Source: an uncultured Pseudomonadales bacterium (GTDB lineage: Bacteria > Pseudomonadota > Gammaproteobacteria > Pseudomonadales > Azotimanducaceae). From it: a stretch of 64,000 bases of DNA. Shown piece by piece: positions 1 to 8,533 of the stretch; within the stretch, counting starts at the first letter, position 1, and each line of letters begins with the position of its first letter. The notes beneath the pieces are model-generated. The model saw nothing but the letters and a program-made list of their open reading frames with translations, searched no databases and was not told where the DNA came from. A program made the translations under genes and the position numbers. Where the stretch lies: positions 2,418,001-2,482,000 of the forward strand of contig OY282379.1 of assembly GCA_958295875.1 (NCBI GenBank), written 5' to 3'.

Positions 1-918
1 CTCGGCTGCAAGCAGGTGATGCCGCACCGCTTCATGGACCCGGCGCGCATCTTGCGGCTGATGGCGGACGAAGGCGTCACGCTCTCGGCCGGCGTGCCGA
101 CGATTTGGCAAGGGGTGAAGGCCGCCTACGAGGCGAATCCAAGTGGGTACGACTTATCGCAGCTGTCGCGCCTCACCTGTGGCGGCGCGGCGCCGCCGCC
201 GTCGCTCATCCGCTGGTATTGGGATGCGTTGGGCGTGGAAATGATTCAAGGCTGGGGCATGACGGAGACCAGCCCGCTGGCCACGCTCTCGCGCCGTGTG
301 ATGCAGCGCGCGCACATCGATCTGTCGCCGGACGAGCAGTCCGCCAATGTGGCCAAGGCCGGGCAAGTGATGCCGGGGCTGGAGCTTGGCATCTTCGATG
401 ACGACTTCAATCGGCTCCCCCACGATGGCGAAGCGGTGGGCGAGATTCTCGTGCGCGGGCCGTGGATTTGCGCCGAGTACTACCAGAACCCGCAGCCAGA
501 CAGCTTTCACGACGACTGGCTCATCACCGGCGACGTGGGCAAGATCGACGCGGATGGCTACGTGATCATCTCGGATCGCTCGAAAGACTTGGTGAAGTCT
601 GGCGGCGAGTGGATTTCCTCCGTGGATTTGGAGAACCACATCGTCGCGCTGCCCGGCGTCGCCCAAGCCTGCGTGGTGGCGCAGCCGCATCCCCGCTGGG
701 GCGAACGCCCGGTGGCGCTCGTCATCCTGGACGACGGCGCCGACGTGCCGGAGGCCCGCATCTTGGAGCACTGCGCGACGGCGTTCGCCAAATGGCAACT
801 GCCGGACGATGTGCTCCATGTGAAGGACATCCCGCTCACCTCGACCGGCAAGATGGACAAGAAGACCGTGCGTGCTGGGTTAGCGGCCGAGGGCTACAAG
901 TTGCCGAGCCTGCGCTAG
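1..918 (+). CDS. AMP-forming acyl-CoA synthetase (C-terminal part; gene begins before the window)
   Basis: The frame is open from base 1, so about 305 residues of the C-terminal half are visible and the usual upstream ATP-binding P-loop is outside. Visible ANL-superfamily motifs are GWGMTETSP (adenylate binding, near visible residue 85), LITGDVG, the hinge region DRSKDLVKSGGEWIS and the catalytic-lysine motif PLTSTGKMDKK near the C-terminus. The family activates a carboxylic acid with ATP and loads it onto CoA. The sequence style fits medium- or long-chain fatty-acid ligases (AlkK/FadD3-like), but the substrate cannot be read from it. The next gene is convergent, so this gene ends its transcription unit. 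Confidence 0.9.
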   Translation, partial: LGCKQVMPHRFMDPARILRLMADEGVTLSAGVPTIWQGVKAAYEANPSGYDLSQLSRLTCGGAAPPPSLIRWYWDALGVEMIQGWGMTETSPLATLSRRVMQRAHIDLSPDEQSANVAKAGQVMPGLELGIFDDDFNRLPHDGEAVGEILVRGPWICAEYYQNPQPDSFHDDWLITGDVGKIDADGYVIISDRSKDLVKSGGEWISSVDLENHIVALPGVAQACVVAQPHPRWGERPVALVILDDGADVPEARILEHCATAFAKWQLPDDVLHVKDIPLTSTGKMDKKTVRAGLAAEGYKLPSLR

Positions 919-1024
919 CGGCTGGCTTCTCGCGGCCTGCCGGCCCCGACTCCGCTGCTTGTCTGTCCGGCTCCGCCCGCGCGGCCCGGCCACCTTTCCT
1001 CAATGGGGCTGGCGGCCTCACCCT

Positions 1025-2341
1025 TCAGCGCTCGAACGCGAGCGCCATGCCCGGCTGCGTGGAGTGGAACGTGCCGTCGGCATAGGCCAGCTGCCCGTTC
1101 ACGAACGTGTGCGTCACGCGGTGGCTGAAGGTTTGCCCGGCGAACGGCGTCCAGCCGCACTTCGACCAAACTGGCTCCTCATCCACCACGGTGTTGCGGT
1201 TGGGGTGGATGATGGCCAAGTCCGCCCAGTAGCCCTCGCGCAGGAAACCCCGTTCGCGCACGTCGAAGCGCCGCGCCGGGGCGTGCGCCGTCTTGTGCGC
1301 GATGAGTTCCGCCGGCATGTGCTCGAACAACGACAGCAGCGCGTGCTGCACCAGCGGCAGACCGGCCGGCGCCTTCGCGTAGGGCTGCTGCTTCTCGGCG
1401 CGGGTGTGCGGCGCGTGGTCCGTGGCGATGACGTCGATGCGCCCGTCGGCCACCGCCGCCCGCAGCGCCAACCGGTCTGCTTGGCCTTTGATGGCGGGGT
1501 TGCACTTGATGTCCGCGCCCTTGGCGGCGTAGTCCGCGTCATCGAAGAACAGATGGTGGACGCACGCCTCGGCGGTGATGCGCTTGCCGTCCAAGTCTCC
1601 GGGGGCGAACAGGTCTAGCTCGCGGGCCGTGGTGAGATGCAGCACATGCAGGTTGCTGCCGTGGCGCCGCGCCAGTTCCACCGCGAAGCTGGAGGACTTG
1701 TAGCACGCTTCCTCCGAGCGGATTTCCGGGTGCATCGCGAACGGAATGGCGTCGCCGTAGCGCGCCCGCGCCTGCGCTTCGTTGGCGAGGATGGTCGGCG
1801 TGTCCTCGCAGTGGGTGGCGATGACGAGCGGGGTGGAGGCGAAGATGCCCTCCAGCGTCGCCTCGTCATCCACCAGCATGTTGCCGGTGGAGGCGCCCAT
1901 GAACACCTTCACGCCGCAGGCGCGCGTCGCGTCCACGGCCTTGATCGCCTCCAAGTTGTCGTTGGTGGCGCCAAAGTAGAAGGCGTAGTTGGCGAGGGAC
2001 TTGGCGGCGGCGCGGCGATGCTTGTCCTCAAGGGCTGTCGCGTCGATGGTCTGCGGTTGGCAGTTCGGCATCTCCATGTAGCTCGTGATGCCGCCGGCCA
2101 CCGCAGCGCGGGATTCGGTGGCGATCTCGCCCTTGTGCTCGAAGCCCGGCTCGCGGAAATGCACCTGATCGTCGATCATGCCGGGCAGGAGCCACGCACC
2201 TTCGGCGTCCACCGTCGCGTCCCCAGCGCCGCCGTCGATGACGCCACCGATGCGCTCGATGCGCCCGCCGCGGATGGCCAAGTCGCCTTCCTGCACGGCG
2301 CCTTCGTTCACCATGCGCGCATTCTTGATGATGGTTCCCAC
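1025..2341 (-). CDS. pyrC: Dihydroorotase (PyrC, cyclic amidohydrolase superfamily)
   Basis: A 438-residue amidohydrolase that should close carbamoyl-aspartate to dihydroorotate in pyrimidine synthesis. The N-terminal metal motif reads DDQVHFREPG; where most dihydroorotases have HxH the first histidine is Q, a variant I recall as normal for the roughly 444-residue subfamily. Further landmarks are VKVFMGASTGNML (carbamylated-lysine region), ATHCEDTP and TDHAPHTRAEK. The GTG start at 2341 gives an N-terminus VGTIIKNARMV that matches family starts; an ATG at 2362 would add seven glycine/arginine-rich residues. An allantoinase or hydantoinase role is less likely. It is monocistronic and convergent with the acyl-CoA ligase. 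Confidence 0.82.
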   Translation of the reverse strand: MGTIIKNARMVNEGAVQEGDLAIRGGRIERIGGVIDGGAGDATVDAEGAWLLPGMIDDQVHFREPGFEHKGEIATESRAAVAGGITSYMEMPNCQPQTIDATALEDKHRRAAAKSLANYAFYFGATNDNLEAIKAVDATRACGVKVFMGASTGNMLVDDEATLEGIFASTPLVIATHCEDTPTILANEAQARARYGDAIPFAMHPEIRSEEACYKSSSFAVELARRHGSNLHVLHLTTARELDLFAPGDLDGKRITAEACVHHLFFDDADYAAKGADIKCNPAIKGQADRLALRAAVADGRIDVIATDHAPHTRAEKQQPYAKAPAGLPLVQHALLSLFEHMPAELIAHKTAHAPARRFDVRERGFLREGYWADLAIIHPNRNTVVDEEPVWSKCGWTPFAGQTFSHRVTHTFVNGQLAYADGTFHSTQPGMALAFER

Positions 2342-2699
2342 GCCGCCCCCGCGCCTTTGCAACCCGCGTAGTGTGCGGGCAGCCGCACGGCGAGGGCAAC
2401 CGGTGGGTTGGGATCAGCACCTCCTGGACGGCATACGCGCGCAAGGGAGCCCTTAGGCGCGATGGTTCAAAGACCCATGAGTTTGAAGATAGCTTTTGGA
2501 GACCGAACGGCGCGGGGGCGCTGTATCGGCCCCGGCAACGGTTCCCGTTGGCGGAGGCCAAGCCAGTGCTGCGCATCCGTCGCGAGATGCTGTGGGGGAG
2601 GGGGAGGAGCCGACTGCGCCGGACCTGGCGGCGCAAACTCAGCGCTCACGCGCTAAGCCATCAAGCGATCAGCGCCAAGTGGGGGTTGAGTCGGAAACA
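2342..2699. other. Intergenic stretch with no recognised gene
   Basis: About 360 bases separate dihydroorotase from the radical SAM gene. Short open frames exist on both strands, but none has family-like sequence or a convincing ribosome binding site. I see no tRNA, repeat or clear terminator. Confidence 0.5.
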
Positions 2700-3611
2700 C
2701 TAGAACGGTGGACGGAAACCGTCCTTACCCTCCCCGAGACTCGGAAGTCGCTCAAGCAGAATGTCCCGTACGAGATGGTAGTGATCCAGATACGCCTGCC
2801 GGAACTTCGCTGGGTGACTCGCTAGCCTTTTGGCCATCAAGGCGAGAGCCGTGTCCCGTGTTCCTGCAAGGAACTTTCCTCGTTGGAAGTGGAAAGGCTG
2901 AGCGATAAAACGCTCGACTCCGGTGTTCAAGAGGCTGTCCGCGAATCGTTCGGCATTCTCTACAAGCAGCAGTGGCGTCATCGTGATACAGGTGTCCACG
3001 CCAGCCTTACGCAACTCGCCGGCAGCTTGCAGCCGAACGCGGTTGTTCGGGCAGGACGGCTCGAAGGTCCGACGAACTTCCTCGTCATCGGTCGTGACGG
3101 TCAGGTTGACTTGAACACGCCCGCCGTTGGCCACAATGCGGCGGAACAGGGCCTCGTCGCGAACGACATCAGGGCTTCTTGTCTGGACAACCAGTTTGGG
3201 CCTATGGTGACTGGCCAGCACTTCCAACAGTCCGCGGGTTAACTTCAGATCGCGTTCGATGGGTTGGTAGGGGTCGGTGACGCTGCTCATGTAAATCAGC
3301 TTGCCATCAAGGCTGCCACGTCTCTGTTGCAGGCGCTCTACCGCGTTCTCCTTGACTTTCACCCATTGCCCCCAAGAATCGCGTTTGTCCGTGCTGTGCG
3401 AGAAGAACGCCGCGTAGCAGTAGGTACAGCCAAACGAGCAGCCCGAGTATGGATTAAGCGTGAAGTCGTACGCGTCCATGAATCCTGTTGCTTTGGTTAG
3501 AATCTCGCGGACAGGGGCGTACTCGACGATTACCCGACCGATTCGATCTGGTTGGTCTTTGGGAGCGACCGGCTGTTCGAAGAGCAAAGAAGTCTGCGCC
3601 GGGGGGCTCAT
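2700..3611 (-). CDS. SPL/Rv2578c-type radical SAM protein
   Basis: A 303-residue protein with the radical SAM cluster motif C-x3-C-x2-C in NPYSGCSFGCTYCYA, then YMSSVTDPYQPIE and LVVQTRSPDVVRD, a layout typical of the spore-photoproduct-lyase-like/Rv2578c group. These bind a 4Fe-4S cluster and cleave SAM to start radical chemistry; the substrate of this group is generally unknown. The start at 3611 is chosen because ATG overlaps the TGA of the upstream methyltransferase-like gene (ATGA), implying translational coupling; an in-frame start at 3674 would lie inside that gene. Both genes are visibly less GC-rich than their neighbours, suggesting acquisition by transfer. Confidence 0.85.
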   Translation of the reverse strand: MSPPAQTSLLFEQPVAPKDQPDRIGRVIVEYAPVREILTKATGFMDAYDFTLNPYSGCSFGCTYCYAAFFSHSTDKRDSWGQWVKVKENAVERLQQRRGSLDGKLIYMSSVTDPYQPIERDLKLTRGLLEVLASHHRPKLVVQTRSPDVVRDEALFRRIVANGGRVQVNLTVTTDDEEVRRTFEPSCPNNRVRLQAAGELRKAGVDTCITMTPLLLVENAERFADSLLNTGVERFIAQPFHFQRGKFLAGTRDTALALMAKRLASHPAKFRQAYLDHYHLVRDILLERLPSLGEGKDGFRPPF

Positions 3612-4546
3612 ATTTGCGAACCATCGTTCAAGGGAGGCCAGAGTAAAGGGATGTCTCCCTGCGGAGGGTTCCAAGGTACCGGGCGACTTAGAAACGTCCC
3701 AGTGATCCAGTGGGTTCGCGGCAGCCGGTCCCTCAGTTGGCCACGCCAGTCGGTGGTATGGTGGAGGTATCCGTCAAAATAGAAGCGATCTCGTCTGAAG
3801 ACCGCAACCTTAGCTTCCGGTCGGCATAGTGATTGTGCATGAGGCAAGCCGACTCTATGGCATGTGATTGCCTCGTACACGGGATTAGATATGTTGCGAA
3901 TGTTTTGAACGTCCTGCTGCAGAAGATGCACATTGGACGCGTACACAGCGTGAATCGCCGTAAGCCAGCAGCTCGGACTAGGCGTGTGTCCTGCCTCATG
4001 GGCATGACCAGACTTGTAGTAGTCGGCCAAAGAACTGTAGGTCGTTCCCCGAGTTCGTTGCATGCCATACTTCAGGCGAGAGAGTTCAGGAGTTTCTCGA
4101 GCGATGGTGAGTAGCTCCCGCCATAAGCGATGGCCGATCGACCTCATCGGTTCGCTTGGGTCGATTCCATATACCTCAACAGGAATGTCTGATCGCAATG
4201 TGTCGCTTGCTGCTACTGCTATCGCCATGGCAATGGGCGTAGCAAATGCACCACACCCTATGTCGATGACGTGTAGAGGCGCCGAGCTTTCACGGTACCG
4301 CTGGGCAATAGTGGCAAGCGCCAAGTTGATCTGGCGAGGTTGGTACCAAGTCAGGTAGAACAGAGAATCCCACTCGTTGTACTCTGGCGGCGTTCCGTGA
4401 CTCAGCCCGTACAATGACCACAAGGCGTCTGCGGCCCTCTTGGCGCATTCATCCGGGGACATTCCTTCACTAAGTCGTGTGTACTCGGCCTCAGCCACCC
4501 TAGCAATGGCGATGTCCAGCGCCCTAGCAACGAGCTTGAAGTCCAT
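3608..4546 (-). CDS. Class I SAM-dependent methyltransferase-like protein, partner of the radical SAM gene
   Basis: A 312-residue protein. After a helical N-terminus (about 1-85) a Rossmann motif I is visible, VIDIGCGAFATPIAMAIA, followed by an acidic strand-2 end, VYGIDPSEPM, as in class I methyltransferases. The remaining half has no motif I recognise. The ATG is preceded by GGAGGG with good spacing. Its stop overlaps the start of the radical SAM gene by 4 nt, so the pair should be co-translated. The arrangement recalls accessory radical SAM/partner pairs of mobile islands, but no function can be assigned. Codon usage is A/T-richer than the surroundings. Confidence 0.65.
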   Translation of the reverse strand: MDFKLVARALDIAIARVAEAEYTRLSEGMSPDECAKRAADALWSLYGLSHGTPPEYNEWDSLFYLTWYQPRQINLALATIAQRYRESSAPLHVIDIGCGAFATPIAMAIAVAASDTLRSDIPVEVYGIDPSEPMRSIGHRLWRELLTIARETPELSRLKYGMQRTRGTTYSSLADYYKSGHAHEAGHTPSPSCWLTAIHAVYASNVHLLQQDVQNIRNISNPVYEAITCHRVGLPHAQSLCRPEAKVAVFRRDRFYFDGYLHHTTDWRGQLRDRLPRTHWITGTFLSRPVPWNPPQGDIPLLWPPLNDGSQI

Positions 4547-4754
4547 TGCAACCCTCCACTCGCCATTTTACTACAACGCATACGGTCATGTGCGGGCGTG
4601 GCACCTTCTGGACGGGGCGGCGCCCAAGGGGAGCGGGTCGGAGTTAATGACGCTAAGATGACCGAGGAGGCTTTTCGACCCAAGCGTCCGGAAGGTCGCT
4701 GACCCCGCTTGGCGGGCGACAGTGCCTGCCGGTTGTTGCGGCTACAATCCGGTC

Positions 4755-6209
4755 ATGCGCCGCGCAGCAGTCGTCGAATCGCTTAAGGCCGCGCTGGCCC
4801 CCGGCAATCTGTTGACGGCGCCGGCGGCGCTGGCCCCGTTTGAGACCGATGGCCTCACCGCCATCCGGCAGCGGCCGTGGCTGGTGGCGTTGCCGGAGAA
4901 TGTGGACGAAGTGCGCACCGTGCTCAAAGTGTGCCGCGAGCACGGCGTGGCGGTGGTGACGCGGGGCGCCGGCACGGGCCTCTCCGGGGGCGCCCGCCCG
5001 CTCGCCGATGGGGTTTTGCTCACGCTCACCAAGATGAACCGCATCCTTGAGGTGGATGTGGCGTCCTGCACGGCGCGGGTGGAGCCGGGGGTCGTCAACT
5101 TGAAGATCACCGAGGCGGCGGCGCCGCATGGCCTCTACTACGCGCCAGACCCTTCTTCCCAGATCGCCTGCAGCATCGGCGGCAACATCGCCGAAAACTC
5201 CGGCGGCGTGCACTGCCTGAAGTACGGCCTCACGCTGCACAACGTCCTTGGCATCACCGTGCAAACCATCGACGGCGAGGAACTCGTGCTCGGCGGCAAG
5301 ACGCTCGATGCGCCGGGGTACGACATGATGGCGGCGATGATCGGCTCCGAAGGCATGCTCGGCGTCGTCACCGAAGCCGTGGTGAAGCTGCTGCCGACGC
5401 CGCTGGCGAAGCGGGTGCTGCTCGCCGCCTTTGACGACATCCGCCGCGCCGGAGACGCCGTGAGCGCCATCATCCGCGGCGGCATCGTGCCGGCGGGGCT
5501 GGAGATGATGGATGCGCTCGCCATTCAGGCTGCGGAAGATTTTGCCCATGCGGGCTATCCACGCGATGCCGCGGCCGTGCTGTTGTGCGAACTCGATGGT
5601 GACGAGGCGGAAGCGGACGCGGATGCCGCCCGCGTTCAGGCCATTCTCGCCGATGCCGGCGCCAAGGAAATCCGCTTGGCCCGTTCCGAGGTCGAGCAGG
5701 AAGCCTTTTGGCGGGGCCGCAAGTCCGCCTTTCCGGCGGCGGGGCGGCTGGCGCCGGATTACTACTGCATGGATGGCACTATTCCGCGGCGGGAACTCGG
5801 CGTCGTGCTGGAAGACATTGCCGCGCTCTCGCGGCGCCATGGCTTGCCGGTGGCCAACGTCTTTCACGCGGGAGACGGCAACCTGCATCCGCTCATCCTG
5901 TTCGATTCCAGCAAACCCGGCGAAACGGAGCGGGCGGAAGCGTTCGGCGGCGACATTCTCAAGCGCTGCGTGGCCGCCGGTGGCACGGTGACGGGTGAAC
6001 ACGGCGTCGGCGTGGAGAAGCTCAACGAGATGTGCGTGCAGTTCGGCGCCGGCGAGATCGAGCAGTTCCACCGCTTGAAGGCCGCGTTCGACCCTGCTGG
6101 CCTGATGAATCCCGGCAAGGCAATTCCCACGCTCGCGAGGTGTTCCGAGCTCGGCGGCATGCATGTGCGGGGCGGGGCGCTGCCGCATCCCGAGTTGGAG
6201 CGGTTCTGA
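4755..6209 (+). CDS. glcD: Glycolate oxidase subunit GlcD (FAD-linked)
   Basis: A 484-residue flavoprotein of the glycolate/D-lactate dehydrogenase family. The FAD-binding PCMH domain shows TRGAGTGLSGGARP near residue 80 and GGNIAENSGGVHCLKYG; the C-terminal domain has FHAGDGNLHP and TVTGEHGVGVEK. With GlcE and GlcF it oxidises glycolate to glyoxylate, passing electrons to the membrane quinone pool. A start at ATG 4755 gives the family-typical N-terminus MRRAAVVESLKAAL. A TACAAT -10-like hexamer at 4743-4748 ends six bases before the ATG, so the mRNA may be leaderless. It heads the glcDEF cluster. Confidence 0.92.
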   Translation: MRRAAVVESLKAALAPGNLLTAPAALAPFETDGLTAIRQRPWLVALPENVDEVRTVLKVCREHGVAVVTRGAGTGLSGGARPLADGVLLTLTKMNRILEVDVASCTARVEPGVVNLKITEAAAPHGLYYAPDPSSQIACSIGGNIAENSGGVHCLKYGLTLHNVLGITVQTIDGEELVLGGKTLDAPGYDMMAAMIGSEGMLGVVTEAVVKLLPTPLAKRVLLAAFDDIRRAGDAVSAIIRGGIVPAGLEMMDALAIQAAEDFAHAGYPRDAAAVLLCELDGDEAEADADAARVQAILADAGAKEIRLARSEVEQEAFWRGRKSAFPAAGRLAPDYYCMDGTIPRRELGVVLEDIAALSRRHGLPVANVFHAGDGNLHPLILFDSSKPGETERAEAFGGDILKRCVAAGGTVTGEHGVGVEKLNEMCVQFGAGEIEQFHRLKAAFDPAGLMNPGKAIPTLARCSELGGMHVRGGALPHPELERF

Positions 6210-6210
6210 C

Positions 6211-7332
6211 ATGGCTGCTGGGTGCGACAGCGCGGCGTCCCTCGCAGCGGCTGTGGCGGAAGCGAACCACGCAGGGCGGGAGCTCTACCTGCGTGGCGGC
6301 GACAGCAAGGCGCATCTGACTGGCTGCGGCCCCAGTGCGCCGCTTTCCACCCGGGGCCACACCGGCATCGTGGACTATCGCCCGGACGAACTGGTCGTCA
6401 CCGCGCGTTGCGGCACGTCATTGCGGGAACTCTCGACCGCGCTGGCCGCCGAGGGGCAAATGCTGCCCTTCGACCCGCCCAGATTTGGTGGCGGCGGCAC
6501 GTTCGGCGGGGCGGTGGCGGCAGGGTTCTCCGGCCCTGGAAGGCCGTGGCTTGGCGCCACCCGAGACGCCGTGCTGGGCGCGAACATCGTCAACGGGACG
6601 GGGCAGCGCCTCGCCTTTGGCGGGCAGGTGTTGAAGAACGTGGCCGGCTACGACGTGTCGAGGCTGATGGTGGGCGCTTTTGGCACGCTGGGGCTGTTGC
6701 TTGAGGTGACGGTGCGCGTGCAGCCGCGGCCGGAGGCGGTGGCGACGCTGGCCAGCGCCTGCTCCGCCGAAGCCGCGGCCGGCACTTGCCAGCGCCTGCT
6801 GCGCCAGCCGCTGCCGGTGACGGCCACCTGCCATGTGGATGGGGTGCTGCGCGTGCGCGTGGCCGGCAGCGAAGCCGGCGTCCGGCGCGCCTGTGAGGCG
6901 CTGCCGCTGGATATCGAAGAGGAGGGCGACGCCTTCTTCGACGCCGTGCGCGATCATGCGCATCCGTTCTTTGCCGATGTCGCCGCAGCCGATGTCGCAG
7001 CGGCCGAGGCGGCGGCGGACCACGCGGGTACGCCTCACGCCGCCGCAGCCGAAGCCGGCCCAACACTGTGGCGGCTGTCTTTGCCCCGTGGCGCCCTGTT
7101 CACCGAGGCGGGCGCGCTCGTGGAGTGGGCCGGCGCCCAGGCGTGGTGGCGCACCGCCTTGGATGCCGAGCAGGTGCAAGCGCGTGCCCAAGCGTTGGGC
7201 GGTTTCGCGGCGCCGTTTCATGGTGGATGGCCCAAGCGTTCTGCGTCTGTGCGCGCGGCCATGCAGCGCATCAAGGCCGCGTTTGACCCTAACGGCATCC
7301 TGAACCCGCACGTCATGGACGATGCGCACTAG
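6211..7332 (+). CDS. glcE: Glycolate oxidase subunit GlcE (FAD-binding)
   Basis: A 373-residue second FAD-binding subunit, shorter than GlcD as usual. The PCMH-type region contains GGGGTFGGAVAAGFSGPGRP and VLKNVAGYDVSRLMVGAFG, hallmarks of GlcE, and the C-terminus ends with FDPNGILNPHVM as in FAD-linked oxidases. ATG 6211 lies one base after the glcD stop, and the 3' end overlaps glcF by 11 nt, so the three genes form one tight operon. A Glu/Ala-rich insertion near residues 255-285 (VAAADVAAAEAAAD) looks like a lineage-specific loop. Confidence 0.9.
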   Translation: MAAGCDSAASLAAAVAEANHAGRELYLRGGDSKAHLTGCGPSAPLSTRGHTGIVDYRPDELVVTARCGTSLRELSTALAAEGQMLPFDPPRFGGGGTFGGAVAAGFSGPGRPWLGATRDAVLGANIVNGTGQRLAFGGQVLKNVAGYDVSRLMVGAFGTLGLLLEVTVRVQPRPEAVATLASACSAEAAAGTCQRLLRQPLPVTATCHVDGVLRVRVAGSEAGVRRACEALPLDIEEEGDAFFDAVRDHAHPFFADVAAADVAAAEAAADHAGTPHAAAAEAGPTLWRLSLPRGALFTEAGALVEWAGAQAWWRTALDAEQVQARAQALGGFAAPFHGGWPKRSASVRAAMQRIKAAFDPNGILNPHVMDDAH

Positions 7333-8509
7333 CCTGCCGGCCGCGGCGCTCGCCACGGCGGCCGGTGCCCGCGCCAACGACATCCTGCGTTCCTGCGTGC
7401 ATTGCGGCTTCTGCAACGCCACCTGCCCGACCTATCAGTTGCTCGGCGATGAACTCGACGGGCCGCGCGGGCGCATCTACCTCATCAAGGAAATGTTGGA
7501 GGCCGGCGTCGCCAACGCCACCGCGCAAACCCACCTCGATCGCTGCCTCACCTGCCGCGCCTGCGAAACGACCTGCCCGTCCGGCGTGCGGTACGGCGAA
7601 CTGTTGGAAATCGGCCGCGACATCGTCGAAGACGCCGTGCCAAGAACTTGGTTTGAGCGCCTGCAGCGACGTTGGCTGAAGGCGGTGGTGCCCTTTCCAG
7701 CGCGGCTGCGCGCTTGGCTGCGCCTGGGCGTTGTCTTCCGGCGCTTCGCGCCAGAGCCGCTTCGGGCGCTGATCGCCACGCCGCCGCCGGTGCCGCCACA
7801 TGCGGCGTCGAGCGAGGCGGCCAGCGTGCTGCTGCTTGGCGGCTGCGTGCAGAGCGTGATGACGCCACGGGTGAACACGCACTTGGCCAGCCTGCTCAGC
7901 GCGCGTGGCGTGGCCGTGCGAATGGCAGACGGCGAAGGCTGCTGCGGCGCCTTGGCGCTGCACCTGGGGGATGCCGAAGCGGCGCGCGTCGCCATGCGCA
8001 GCAACCTTGAGCAGCTTCCGTGGCAGGGCGTGGAGCGCATCGTCTCCACCGCCAGCGGCTGCGGCGTCACGCTCAAGAGCTATGCCCAGACGCTTGCGGA
8101 AGACGAACGGAGCGTTTCCGCCGCCCGCGCCTTCGCCAACAAGGTGTGCGACGTGGCAGAGCTGCTGGAAGGTTTCGAGTTCAAGCGCCACACGGAGTTT
8201 CGCCGCGTCGCTTGGCACGCTCCCTGCACGCTGCAACACGGCCAGCGGCTCACTGGCCAAGTGGAAACGCTGCTCGCCCGCGCCGGCTACGAGCTCGTGC
8301 CGGTGCGCGACGGGCACCTTTGTTGCGGCGCCGCTGGCGCGTATTCCGTGCTGCAGCCGGACATCGCCACTGCCTTGCAGGGCCGCAAGATCGAGGCGCT
8401 CACGGAGCACCGCCCGGATGTTGTGGCCACGGCGAACATCGGCTGCCAGCTACACCTGCGGGCGGCGACGGACATTCCGGTCATGCACTGGGTGGAGTTG
8501 CTGGGTTAG
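7322..8509 (+). CDS. glcF: Glycolate oxidase iron-sulfur subunit GlcF
   Basis: A 395-residue Fe-S protein. Two ferredoxin-like cysteine clusters lie near the N-terminus, CVHCGFCNATCP and CLTCRACETTCPSGVRYG. They are followed by the two cysteine-rich CCG domains: CVQSVMTPR with EGCCGAL, and HAPCTLQHGQR with HLCCGAAG. It relays electrons from the GlcD/E flavins to quinone. The start codon lies inside the last 11 bases of glcE, fitting translational coupling. It is the last gene of the cluster, with a convergent CoA transferase 24 nt downstream. Confidence 0.92.
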   Translation: MRTSLPAAALATAAGARANDILRSCVHCGFCNATCPTYQLLGDELDGPRGRIYLIKEMLEAGVANATAQTHLDRCLTCRACETTCPSGVRYGELLEIGRDIVEDAVPRTWFERLQRRWLKAVVPFPARLRAWLRLGVVFRRFAPEPLRALIATPPPVPPHAASSEAASVLLLGGCVQSVMTPRVNTHLASLLSARGVAVRMADGEGCCGALALHLGDAEAARVAMRSNLEQLPWQGVERIVSTASGCGVTLKSYAQTLAEDERSVSAARAFANKVCDVAELLEGFEFKRHTEFRRVAWHAPCTLQHGQRLTGQVETLLARAGYELVPVRDGHLCCGAAGAYSVLQPDIATALQGRKIEALTEHRPDVVATANIGCQLHLRAATDIPVMHWVELLG

Positions 8510-8533
8510 CTCCCCTGAGGTAGCGAGCGACGC

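Noticed and set aside
4653..6212. 519-codon minus-strand frame opposite glcD
   Set aside because: Histidine/arginine-rich composition typical of the complement of a GC-rich gene; glcD on the plus strand is unmistakable.
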